A DNA stretch of 64,000 nucleotides. It comes from Nitrospirillum sp034653275. GTDB taxonomy: Bacteria > Pseudomonadota > Alphaproteobacteria > Azospirillales > Azospirillaceae. Below the pieces are notes generated by a model. That model made no database searches. It was given only the letters and a program-made list of their open reading frames with translations, and was not told where the DNA came from. Positions 34,926 through 42,841 of this stretch are shown piece after piece. Both the position numbers and the translations under genes were made by a program. The first letter of the stretch is position 1. The number at the start of each line of letters is the position of its first letter. Where the stretch lies: contig NZ_JAYEES010000004.1 in assembly GCF_034653275.1 (NCBI RefSeq), positions 434,001 to 498,000 on the forward strand. Direction: 5' to 3'.

Positions 34926-35579
34926 ATGAAGTTCTTGTCCGTCACGGTGGCCGCCGCTGCGCTCTTGGCCGGGATTTACGGTATGGCCCCGGCGGCTCAT
35001 GCCTCCGACGCTGGTGATTTTCTGATCCGCGGTCGCGCGCTTGTGGTGGCGCCGGACGTCGGCAGTTCCCTGTCGCTGGGCGGCGCCGGCATTCCCGGCC
35101 ATACCGACATCAGCACGGCCATCGTGCCGGAAGTGGACTTCAGCTACTTCTTCACCGACAGCATCGCCGCGGAACTGATCGCCGGCACCACGCCGCACAA
35201 TGTGAAGGCGTCGGGCACGCCGCTGGGCAAGGTGGACCTGGGCAATGTCTGGCTGCTGCCGCCGACGCTGACCTTCCAGTATCACTTCATGCCGCATGAG
35301 AAGATCAGCCCCTACATCGGCGTCGGTGTGAACTACACGTTGTTCTACGGTGTCGACAAGGGCGACGCCCTGGGCCTGAAGTACGACAATACCTTCGGCT
35401 ACGCCTTCCAGGCCGGCGTCGATTACAAGCTGGACGACCATTGGTCCCTGAACCTGGACCTGAAGAAGCTGATGCTCAACACCACGGCCACGGTGAACGC
35501 CGGCCTGGGCACGCCCATCAAGGCGGACGTTGACATCAATCCCTGGCTGGTCGGCTTCGGCGTCGGCTACCGCTTCTGA
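34926..35579 (+). CDS. ompW: OmpW-family outer-membrane protein
   Basis: A 217-residue eight-stranded outer-membrane beta-barrel of the OmpW family (small hydrophobic transport, stress-responsive). After a signal peptide (FLSVTVAAAALLAGIYGMAPAAHA) the strand pattern DFLIRGRALVVAPD, EVDFSYFFTDSIAAELIAG, LPPTLTFQYHFMPHEKISPYIGVGVNYT, SLNLDLKKLMLNT and VGFGVGYRF at the C terminus is typical, with a terminal Phe. AGGAGG (34912-34917) is 8 bases before ATG 34926, which decides this start over the GTG three bases earlier. Confidence 0.94.
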   Translation: MKFLSVTVAAAALLAGIYGMAPAAHASDAGDFLIRGRALVVAPDVGSSLSLGGAGIPGHTDISTAIVPEVDFSYFFTDSIAAELIAGTTPHNVKASGTPLGKVDLGNVWLLPPTLTFQYHFMPHEKISPYIGVGVNYTLFYGVDKGDALGLKYDNTFGYAFQAGVDYKLDDHWSLNLDLKKLMLNTTATVNAGLGTPIKADVDINPWLVGFGVGYRF

Positions 35580-35608
35580 CGCGCGCAGCCCCCCATCGAT
35601 TGTTGAAA

Positions 35609-35651
35609 GGCTGGGCCGTCCCACCAGGCGTGGGGCGGCCCAGCCGTTTTT
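35609..35651 (+). terminator. Rho-independent terminator after ompW
   Basis: GGCTGGGCCGTCCCAC pairs with GTGGGGCGGCCCAGCC around a short loop, followed by TTTTT. Strong GC-rich stem placed 30 bp after the ompW stop. Confidence 0.92.
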
Positions 35652-35879
35652 GACGGGGATCGTTAGCAGTAAAACGAGTTCAATTGTAAGGTGAACCAAT
35701 CCTTCTGGTTAGTAATGAATGGCATGTGAACGACGGGTTAAGTGATTGATTTTTCAATATTAAGTGGCGCATTTGTAGTATCGTGCATTTAAGGGAAACT
35801 TAAGGATACGGCCCTAATTTCTGTATGTCCGGTCGGGAAATCTCGGCCATGTGCAATAAAGAGAAGATCGGGGTCGATC
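35652..35879. promoter_or_regulatory. AT-rich intergenic region before the chemoreceptor gene
   Basis: About 228 bp that are clearly richer in A and T than the surroundings (for example GATTGATTTTTCAATATTAA around 35742-35762). A small dyad TTAAG/CTTAA lies at 35790-35804. The region most likely holds the promoter and regulator sites of the chemoreceptor gene. No gene or terminator was seen in it. Confidence 0.5.
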
Positions 35880-37376
35880 ATGATGAACGGGCTGTTTTCA
35901 CCGGGTGCGGGCTCTGATCTGAAGTCCATTCTGGAAGGCGTCAACCGCTCTCAGGCGATCATTGAGTTTAAACTCGATGGCACCATCCTGACGGCCAACG
36001 AGAACTTCCAGAAGACCATGGGCTACACCCTGGCGGAGATCCAGGGCCGGCATCACAGCATGTTCGTGGACGCGACCCACAGGAACAGCGACGAGTATCG
36101 GAACTTCTGGGCCAGCCTGGCCCGCGGTGATTTCCAGTCCGCCGAGTACAAGCGCCTGGCCAAGGGCGGCCGGGAGGTCTGGCTGCAGGCGACCTACACC
36201 CCGGTGTTCGGCGTCACCGGCAAGCCGGTGAAGGTCATCAAGCTGGCGACCGACATCACCGAGCGCCGGTCGCGGAACGACGACCTGTGCGGCCAGTTGA
36301 AGGCCATCCACAAAAGCCAGGCCGTCATCGAGTTCAAGATGGACGGCACCATCCTGACGGCCAACGAGAATTTCCTGAACGCCCTGGGCTACGGCCTGGC
36401 GGAGATCCAGGGCCACCACCACAGCATGTTCGTGGACCCGGCCTACAAGGCCAGCGACGAGTACAGGCGCTTCTGGGCGGCGCTGGGCCGGGGTGAGTTC
36501 CAGTCGGCCGAATACAAGCGCCTGGGCAAGGGCGGCCGGCCCGTGTGGATCCAGGCGACCTACAACCCCATCTTCGACATCAGCGGCAAGCCCTACAAGG
36601 TGGTGAAGTTCGCCACCGACATCACCGAGCAGGTCGAGGCGCGCGACCGCCGCGCCGCCACGCAGAAGGTGATCTCCCAGGACCTGACCGGCCTGGCGGG
36701 CGCCATGACCGTGACCGACGAGCAGGTCAGCCACGCCTCCAATGCCGCCATGATCGCCTCTGGCAACGTGCAGGCCATCGCTGGCGGCGCCACCGAGCTG
36801 GTGGCCTCGATCGAGGAAATCAGCCGTCAGATGGCGGAAGCCTCCAAGATTTCCGAGGACGCCGTGCATCAGACGAACCGGACCAACGCCTCCGTCTCCG
36901 GCCTGTTGAGCGCCGCCCAGCGCATCGGCGAGGTGGTGAAGCTGATCAGCGACATCGCCAGCCAGACCAACCTGCTGGCGCTGAACGCCACCATCGAGGC
37001 GGCCCGGGCGGGTGAGGCCGGCAAGGGCTTCGCCGTCGTCGCTTCCGAGGTCAAGGCCCTGGCCAACCAGACGGCCAAGGCCACGGGCGAGATCGCCGAG
37101 CAGATCAGCACGGTGCAGTTGGCCACCACGGAATCGGCCAGCGCCATCCAGGGCATCGGCGGCATCATCAACCGCATCAGCGCCATCTCCGGCGCCATGG
37201 CGGCGGCGGTGGAGGAACAGAACGCGGTGGCCCGAGACATCTCGTGCAACATGCAGACCGCCGCCGACGGCGTGTCCAGCATCAGCGAAAGCCTGACCAA
37301 GATCGCCGACGCCACCAACGGCGCCAACGCCTTGACCCGCCGGATCAACGAGGCCTCGCTGGCCATGGTCGGCTGA
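35880..37376 (+). CDS. Soluble methyl-accepting chemotaxis protein with two PAS domains
   Basis: A 498-residue cytoplasmic chemoreceptor with no transmembrane segment. Two near-identical PAS domains (about residues 15-130 and 137-252; repeats of AxIEFKxDGTILTANENF and HHSMFVDPxYK) are followed by a coiled-coil signalling domain whose tip (ISDIASQTNLLALNATIEAARAGEAGKGFAVVA) is the universal CheA/CheW contact. It resembles energy-taxis or Aer-like soluble receptors, with PAS probably holding heme or flavin; the cofactor is not established. It stands alone without other che genes. A strong terminator follows. Confidence 0.92.
   Translation: MMNGLFSPGAGSDLKSILEGVNRSQAIIEFKLDGTILTANENFQKTMGYTLAEIQGRHHSMFVDATHRNSDEYRNFWASLARGDFQSAEYKRLAKGGREVWLQATYTPVFGVTGKPVKVIKLATDITERRSRNDDLCGQLKAIHKSQAVIEFKMDGTILTANENFLNALGYGLAEIQGHHHSMFVDPAYKASDEYRRFWAALGRGEFQSAEYKRLGKGGRPVWIQATYNPIFDISGKPYKVVKFATDITEQVEARDRRAATQKVISQDLTGLAGAMTVTDEQVSHASNAAMIASGNVQAIAGGATELVASIEEISRQMAEASKISEDAVHQTNRTNASVSGLLSAAQRIGEVVKLISDIASQTNLLALNATIEAARAGEAGKGFAVVASEVKALANQTAKATGEIAEQISTVQLATTESASAIQGIGGIINRISAISGAMAAAVEEQNAVARDISCNMQTAADGVSSISESLTKIADATNGANALTRRINEASLAMVG
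35946..36630 (+). repeat. Tandem 366-bp duplication encoding PAS1 and PAS2
   Basis: The PAS-coding DNA around 35946-36264 is repeated at about 36312-36630, offset 366 bp (122 codons), with long identical stretches such as ATCCTGACGGCCAACGAGAA and GGCGGAGATCCAGGGCC. This marks a fairly recent in-frame domain duplication. Confidence 0.85.
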
Positions 37377-37405
37377 CGACCCCCACCGTGTTGACCCGGA
37401 ACTTG

Positions 37406-37436
37406 AAGGGCGTCCCATCGGGGGGCGCCCTTTTTT
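37406..37436 (+). terminator. Rho-independent terminator after the chemoreceptor gene
   Basis: AAGGGCGTCCC pairs with GGGGGGCGCCCTT across a 3-base loop, followed by TTTTTT. Confidence 0.88.
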
Positions 37437-37567
37437 GTCCGCGTCGGGATCGGGGGCGATCCCGCAACGCCCCCCATCGAAATGCAGGGTTCTAATCGGG
37501 CCCTCAAGCGGTTATCTAAGCGGTCCGTTACAAGACCATTTCATGACCCGAGACGAGGAGGACCGCG

Positions 37568-38691
37568 ATGCGGGCCGAGATCGAGGCGGTCGTCGAGGCT
37601 GTGCGACAGTCCTTGACGCTGCTAAGGAGGCATCTTTGACTGGGAGAATGCCCTCCGCCGCTACGACGAACTGAACGCCCTGTCGGAAGACCCCAAGCTG
37701 TGGGACGATTCCGACCGTGCGCAGAAGATCATGCGGGAAAAGACCCAGCTTGAGACCGCCATCGAAGGCTATCGCGCCCTGGAGCGCGACCTGAACGACG
37801 GCATCGAGCTGATCGAGATGGGGGAGCTGGAAGGCGACCAGGAGATCATCACCGACGCCGAGCAGGGCCTGGTCGCCCTGCAGAAGCGCGCGGCGGCCCT
37901 GGAGCTGGAAAGCCTGCTGTCGGGCGAGGCCGACGCCAACGACTGTTATCTGGAAGTGAACGCCGGCGCCGGCGGCACCGAGGCCCAGGATTGGGCGCTG
38001 ATGCTGCTGCGCATGTACACCCGCTGGGCCGAACAGCATAAGTTCAAGGTGGAACTGCTGGACGAGACCAACGGTGAAGAGGCGGGCATCAAGTCCTCCA
38101 CCATCCAGATCAAGGGGCACAACGCCTATGGCTGGCTGAAGACGGAATTGGGCGTGCACCGCCTGGTGCGCATCAGCCCCTTCGACAGCCAGGCGCGCCG
38201 CCACACCAGTTTCTCCAGTGTCTCCGTCACCCCTGTCATCGATGACAAGATCGTGGTGGAGATCAACGAGAAGGACGTGCGGGTGGACACCTACCGCGCC
38301 TCGGGCGCCGGCGGCCAGCACGTGAACAAGACGGACTCGGCCGTGCGCCTGACCCATATGCCCACGGGCATCGTGGTCGCCTGCCAGCAGGAGCGCAGCC
38401 AGCACAAGAACCGGTCCAAGGCCTGGGACATGCTGCGCGCCCGCATCTATGAGATGGAGCTGCGCAAGCGTGAGGAGGCCGCCGCCAACCTGGAGGCGCA
38501 GAAGACGGAGATCGGCTGGGGCCACCAGAATCCGCTCCTACGTCCTGCAGCCCTACCAGATGGTGAAGGACCTGCGCACCGGGGTGGAAACCAGCCAGAG
38601 CGGAGCCGTTCTGGATGGCGACATCGACGAGTTCCTGCAGGCCGCCCTGGCCCACCGCATCAAGGGCCAAGGCGATGAGGCGGAGGCGTAA
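37568..38691 (+). CDS. prfB: Peptide chain release factor 2, programmed +1 frameshift plus a second unexplained frame change
   Basis: RF2 recognises UGA and UAA stop codons. ATG 37568 has AGGAGG (37556-37561) 6 bases upstream. The zero frame gives 23 codons ending in CTT TGA at 37634-37639; an internal AGGAGG (37625-37630) and the CTTTGAC slippery site are the known programmed +1 signal, so the frame continues from 37638 (DWENALRRYDELN). RF2 hallmarks follow: the SPF motif region (RISPFDSQARRHTSF) and the GGQ loop (GAGGQHVNKTDSAVR). Near 38528 the frame changes again: EIGWGHQ should continue as IRSYVLQPYQMVKDLRTG, which lies in another frame to 38691. One extra A at 38529 or 38530 explains this. 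With both corrections the product is about 373 residues. The second shift is discussed in the findings. Confidence 0.9.
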
Positions 38692-38749
38692 GCCTCCGCC
38701 CGCCAAGGACAGGGTTCGATGAGGCGGAGGCGTAAGCCTCTGCCCGCCA
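38673..38749. repeat. Direct repeat (33 bp, two copies) with internal hairpins at the prfB end
   Basis: The block starting CGATGAGGCGGAGGCGTAAG occurs at 38673-38705 and 38717-38749, with one mismatch (38697/38741) and an 11-bp spacer. Each copy holds GCGGAGGC-GTAA-GCCTCCGC-like stems; the first spans the prfB stop codon. The second copy is followed by GATTGTTTTG and can serve as a weak terminator. Confidence 0.85.
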
Positions 38750-38773
38750 GGATTGTTTTGAGTGCGTAATGAA

Positions 38774-38810
38774 AGGGCCGGCGGAGCGATACGCCGGCCC
38801 TCCTCATTTT
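38774..38810. terminator. Bidirectional terminator between prfB and the methyltransferase gene
   Basis: AGGGCCGGCG (38774-38783) pairs perfectly with CGCCGGCCCT (38792-38801), followed by CCTCATTTT on the plus strand. On the minus strand it is followed by TTTC. It serves the convergent prfB and methyltransferase genes. Confidence 0.85.
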
Positions 38811-39412
38811 CAGAACCGCGCGACCAGGCGGTGGATGGTCTTGCCCGACGAGGCGCTGGTGGCTTCCTCGTCCAGCAGCAGGGCGGCGCCGGTCCGCGAG
38901 GTCAGGGCCAGCGCGTCCAGCACCAGGCGGCTATCGAAGGCGGCATAGAGGCGCCCGGCGCCGTCGCGCGCATCGGCGCCCCGGGTCACTCGCCAGCTGA
39001 GATACAGGGTGCCGCCGGGACGCACCAAGCTGGCCAAGCGGCGGACGGCGGGCGCGACCAGGCCGGCGTCCAGGTGCATGATCACCGTTTCGCACAGCAC
39101 GTTGGCGTAGCCGTGGTCGGGCAGGCCGGCCAGGTCGGGCAGGCTGGCGGCGCGGAAATCCAGCCCCGGGTATCGGGCCCGCGCCTGCGCCAGCAACCCT
39201 TCCGACGCGTCAAACCCCACCGCCGGAAAGCCGTTCTCCACCAGCCACGCCACCTCCCGCCCGCTGCCGCAGCCGATATCGACCGTGGGCTCGCCGGGCG
39301 CGAAGTGCCGGCGGATCAGTTCGTGCAGGTCCGACGGCGGCGGCTGGCCATGCCAGTCTTCCGCGTAAGCTGTGGCGGCGGTGTCGTACGCGGCGAGCGT
39401 CCGCTGATCCAT
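38810..39412 (-). CDS. Class I SAM-dependent methyltransferase
   Basis: A 200-residue methyltransferase with the SAM-binding motif I VDIGCGSGREVAWL, the acidic end of strand 2 AVGFDASEGLL and the motif LVRPGGTLYLSW. The N terminus (YDTAATAYAEDW) is typical of small UbiE-like enzymes of unknown substrate. It is convergent with prfB and 120 bp from a LysR gene on the same strand. No operon partner gives a clue to its substrate. Confidence 0.88.
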   Translation of the reverse strand: MDQRTLAAYDTAATAYAEDWHGQPPPSDLHELIRRHFAPGEPTVDIGCGSGREVAWLVENGFPAVGFDASEGLLAQARARYPGLDFRAASLPDLAGLPDHGYANVLCETVIMHLDAGLVAPAVRRLASLVRPGGTLYLSWRVTRGADARDGAGRLYAAFDSRLVLDALALTSRTGAALLLDEEATSASSGKTIHRLVARF

Positions 39413-39533
39413 ACCAGTCCCTCCCTTGGCGTCCGCCGTCCACGGGCGGACGGATGCCGCTTACGCCCGTCCCGGCGACGCGTCCAGGGTCTTTGTCGCT
39501 GGCGGGCGGGCGCGGACGGCCGGCCGGAGCGCT

Positions 39534-40463
39534 TCACGCCGGTTCGCGCAGCACGTCCAGGGCCTTCAGCAGCGGGGCGGCGTGGTCCAGGAAGGCGCGG
39601 GCCTTGGCGGCCAGGTGGACCGTGCTGGGCACCACCAGATGCACGGGCAGGGGCGGGCGCTCGAACGCCGTCAGAAGGCGCACCAGGCGGCCGGCAGCCA
39701 GATCGTCCACCACTTGGTAGGACAGCGCCTGGCCGATGCCATGGCCAGCGCGAACGGCTTCCAGCTTCGCTTCCACCTCGTTGACCATCAGGCGGGGGGA
39801 CAGGGGTACCGTGCGCTCCCGTCCCCTATCGCCTCCCGGGGCCAGGAAGCGCCACTCGGCCGGGCCCGCTTGCGGGGCGTGGACCAGGGGGGTGGAGACG
39901 ATGGTGTCATGGGTGCCCAAATCCTCGGGCCGCTGGGGCGTTCCCCGGTGTGCCAGATAGCCGGGGGCGGCCACCGTCACCTGGCGCACCTGGCCCACCC
40001 GCCGTGCCACCAAGCCGCTGTCCGGCAGGTCACCGATGCGCAGGGCCACGTCCAGCCCATCCTCGATCAGGTCCAGCTGCCGGTCGGACAGCAGCAATTC
40101 CACCCGCACCAGGGGGTAGGCGGCCAGGAAGCTGGTGACCACCGGGGTCACGTGCCGGCGGCCGAAGACCAGTGGGGCGGTGACGCGCAGCAGGCCGCGC
40201 GGCGCCGCCTCGTTGCCCTCGCGCATGGCCTCGTCATAGTCGGCCAGCACGCGGCGGGCGGTTTCGGCGAGGCGGCGCCCGGCCTCGGTGGGGGCCAGCT
40301 GGCGGGTGGTCCGCTCCACCAGCCGGGTGCCCACCCGCGCCTCCAGCGCCGCCAGCGTCCGGGTGACGGCGGGGGCGGAGCGGCGCAGCCGCCGGCCGGC
40401 GGCGGCCAAGCTGCCGGTTTCCAGGATGGCCAGGAACAGGCTCAGCTCATCGAGGCGGTCCAC
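39534..40463 (-). CDS. LysR-family transcriptional regulator (divergent to GST)
   Basis: A 309-residue LysR regulator (MDRLDELSLFLAILETGSLAAAGRRLRRSAPAVTRTLAALEARVGTRLVERTTRQ) with an effector domain. Subtype resembles those that control detoxification enzymes. It is divergent from the glutathione S-transferase gene (174-bp gap), its likely target. Confidence 0.92.
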   Translation of the reverse strand: MDRLDELSLFLAILETGSLAAAGRRLRRSAPAVTRTLAALEARVGTRLVERTTRQLAPTEAGRRLAETARRVLADYDEAMREGNEAAPRGLLRVTAPLVFGRRHVTPVVTSFLAAYPLVRVELLLSDRQLDLIEDGLDVALRIGDLPDSGLVARRVGQVRQVTVAAPGYLAHRGTPQRPEDLGTHDTIVSTPLVHAPQAGPAEWRFLAPGGDRGRERTVPLSPRLMVNEVEAKLEAVRAGHGIGQALSYQVVDDLAAGRLVRLLTAFERPPLPVHLVVPSTVHLAAKARAFLDHAAPLLKALDVLREPA

Positions 40464-40636
40464 AGGGGGGATCCATTGGGGCGATTTACAGGGGCGCCAT
40501 CCAGGAGCGACATCGTTCCATCAGGCGCAAGAGTGCCTTTCACAGATGCCACCTATCGAACGAAATGGGCAAGGATTAAGTCAGCGGTCAATCCAACCGG
40601 CCTGCGCAGGCCAACCATCCCATGCAGGAGATTCCG

Positions 40637-41296
40637 ATGCCCGCCCATTCCGCCGCGCCGCTTGTCATCTATGGCACGCCCTTGTCAGGCCATGTCCATC
40701 GGGTGCAGCTGCTGCTGCGCATGCTGGGCCTGCCGCATGAATTCGTCGAAGCCGGTGCCGCCGTCCGCGCCACGGCGGAATTCCGCGCGCTGAACCCGCT
40801 GGGGCAGATCCCCGTGCTGGTGGACGGTGACGTGGTGGTGCCGGACAGCAACGCCAGCCTGCTTTACCTGGCCAAGCGCTATGACCAGGGCGGCACCTGG
40901 CTGCCGGAGGAACCGGCGGCGGCGGCGCGGGTGCAGCGCTGGCTGTCCGTCGCGGCGGGCGAGGTTCGGCACGGCCCCGCGTCGGCGCGCATGGTGGTGC
41001 TGTGGAACCTGCAGGGTCACCTGCCGCTGGCGCGCGAGATTTCCGCCCGCCTGCTGCCCTTCATGGACCAGCATCTGGCTGATCGCCGCTGGCTGGCCGA
41101 TGAGGCGGGCGCCGCGATGGCGCACCCCACCATCGCCGATCTCGCCTGCTATTCCTATGTCGCCCATGCGCCGGAAGGCGGCATTTCCCTGGACGGGTAC
41201 GAGCATTTGAACGCCTGGCTGCGCCGGGTGGAGGCGCTGCCGGCCTTCCAGGCTATGCCGGCGTCCCCCTTGGCGTCCCCCAAGCCGGCCGCTTAA
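40637..41296 (+). CDS. Glutathione S-transferase
   Basis: A 219-residue GST. The thioredoxin-like N-terminal domain has YGTPLSGHVHRVQLLLRMLGL (with Ser in the catalytic region), the cis-proline motif LGQIPVLVDGD and the glutathione-binding DSNASLLYLAKRY. An all-helical C-terminal domain follows. AGGAG (40626-40630) is 6 bases before ATG 40637, so the earlier ATG at 40622 is discounted. The stop overlaps the stop of the convergent GNAT gene by 4 bp. Confidence 0.92.
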   Translation: MPAHSAAPLVIYGTPLSGHVHRVQLLLRMLGLPHEFVEAGAAVRATAEFRALNPLGQIPVLVDGDVVVPDSNASLLYLAKRYDQGGTWLPEEPAAAARVQRWLSVAAGEVRHGPASARMVVLWNLQGHLPLAREISARLLPFMDQHLADRRWLADEAGAAMAHPTIADLACYSYVAHAPEGGISLDGYEHLNAWLRRVEALPAFQAMPASPLASPKPAA

Positions 41297-41844
41297 GGAC
41301 GGCGCTTGCGGTATAGCACGTGCCGACGCAGGGGATGGCCCTCGGCCAGTCGCGGGTGGTCGAAATCCTCCGCCGGGTCGTGGGTCATGCCCAACCGTTC
41401 CATGACGGCGCGGGACCGGCGGTTGGCCGCCACGGTCAGGGCCACCACCTGCGGCAGGCCAAAGCGGGTGAAGGCCGCATCCATCACCGCCCGCGCCGCC
41501 TCGGTGGCGTAGCCCCGACCCCATTGCGCGCTGGCCAGCCGCCAGGCGATCTCCACCGCCGGGGTGAAGGCGGCCTCGAACCCCACGGCGCCCAACCCGA
41601 CGAAGCCGATGAAGGGTGCCTCCCCCGGCACCTCCACCGCCCAATAACCGAAGCCCTGCCGGGCGAAGTGCGCCTGCACGCGGTCGACCAAGGCGTCGCT
41701 GCCGGCGCGGTCCAGGGGGGTGAGGAATTCCATCACCCGGGGATCGTCGGCCAGGACGGCGAAGGCATCGCGGTCGGCCGGCAACCAGGGGCGCAGCAGC
41801 AAGCGCGCGGTCTTGAGTGTCGGGATCTCAGGCATGGCATCCAT
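41293..41844 (-). CDS. GNAT-family N-acetyltransferase (RimJ/RimL-like)
   Basis: A 183-residue acetyltransferase that uses acetyl-CoA. The N-terminal LKTARLLLRPWLPADRDAFAVLADDPRVMEFL and the acetyl-CoA motif region EIAWRLASAQWGRGYATEAARAVMDAAF, then VAANRRSRAVMERLGM, are typical of the RimJ/RimL group. A second start is the Met in MPEIPTL. Substrate unknown. Confidence 0.9.
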   Translation of the reverse strand: MDAMPEIPTLKTARLLLRPWLPADRDAFAVLADDPRVMEFLTPLDRAGSDALVDRVQAHFARQGFGYWAVEVPGEAPFIGFVGLGAVGFEAAFTPAVEIAWRLASAQWGRGYATEAARAVMDAAFTRFGLPQVVALTVAANRRSRAVMERLGMTHDPAEDFDHPRLAEGHPLRRHVLYRKRRP

Positions 41845-41970
41845 CCTGGGTCGGACCTCCGGGTGGTGGACGGTACAAAATGACGCGGCGGAGTTGGCCC
41901 GGGCACCATTTTACCGACACAAATCGGGCGCAGGCGAAGATGTCTTTCGTCTTATGGTGGAGGGGAAGCC

Positions 41971-42585
41971 GTGCGCACCCTGGTGTTGATCATATCGTTG
42001 GCTGTCGGCCTGTCGACTATCGCACGGGCGCAGATGATGTCGCCCAATGATTGGGGAAATGTCCCGGTTCCCGCCGATGCCACCGTGCGCTTGGATCGGG
42101 ACGCCAAGGGAAACGAGACGCGGGAAATCACCTATGCCGGCGGCGTCGTCGCCCGCCAATAGCATGATCGCAGCGGTAAGGTGCAGACGATGATAGAAGA
42201 CCGCAGCGGCCACGGGGCCGTGATGTGCCTGCGGGAACTCTATATCGGCCTGCGTGAGGGGCTGGACCTCTGTCGCCAGGATGGGGATGACGCCCTGCGT
42301 CGCTTCATGGATGAGGGCCTGGACCAGATCGATGACTTCGTGGTTGCCAACAGCTTGACCCCCATCACCAAAGACGCGTTGAGGGCGACGGAGGAGACGC
42401 GGCTGAAAAAGCAGCGGGACGACGCGGCCCTGCGGGGTCAGGAGGCCCAGGCCAAGATATGCGCTGGTGGTGACGCCCAACGCATGCTGGGCGGTCTGCG
42501 GTCCGCGTCGCTGGATAAGCTGCGGGCGGAATTGGCGGCGGCGCTGTCGGTGCCCCGGCCGCCGGTCTTCAACCCCTGCCTGTAG
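41971..42585 (+). pseudogene. Secreted protein gene interrupted by an in-frame amber codon
   Basis: From GTG 41971 (GGAGGGG upstream) the sequence encodes a signal peptide (MRTLVLIISLAVGLSTIARAQ) and a short mature part ending at TAG 42160-42162. The same frame continues without break to 42585 (HDRSGKVQTMIEDRSGHGAVMCLRELYIGLREGLDLC...), giving a total of about 204 residues with several cysteines. The part after the TAG has no signal peptide and only a weak start (GTG 42181 or ATG 42190). This fits one ancestral secreted protein with a nonsense mutation, or two independent small genes. The family was not recognised. Confidence 0.55.
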
Positions 42586-42608
42586 GCGGCGAGGGTGAAA
42601 AACACGAA

Positions 42609-42637
42609 GGGGCGGCCCCGGATCGGGATGCCGCCCC
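42609..42637 (+). terminator. Hairpin after the interrupted gene
   Basis: GGGGCGGC (42609-42616) pairs with GCCGCCCC (42630-42637). No T-run follows, so it is at best a weak terminator. Confidence 0.35.
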
Positions 42638-42841
42638 CACGCATGCCGTGAACTGCCAAAGCTCTCGTCGGATTGGGCGCCACGTTTGGTTGGGCTGCCC
42701 TTATGCCTGATACGCGGCACCGTGCGCCGACCCGGCGCGGCGGACCATGGGTTTGTGTGATAATATAACGCATACCCGATAGAACCGGGACGGCTGGCCG
42801 GTTGGCATGGCCGTCCCAAACCCCCGCGCCTGAAACCGATA

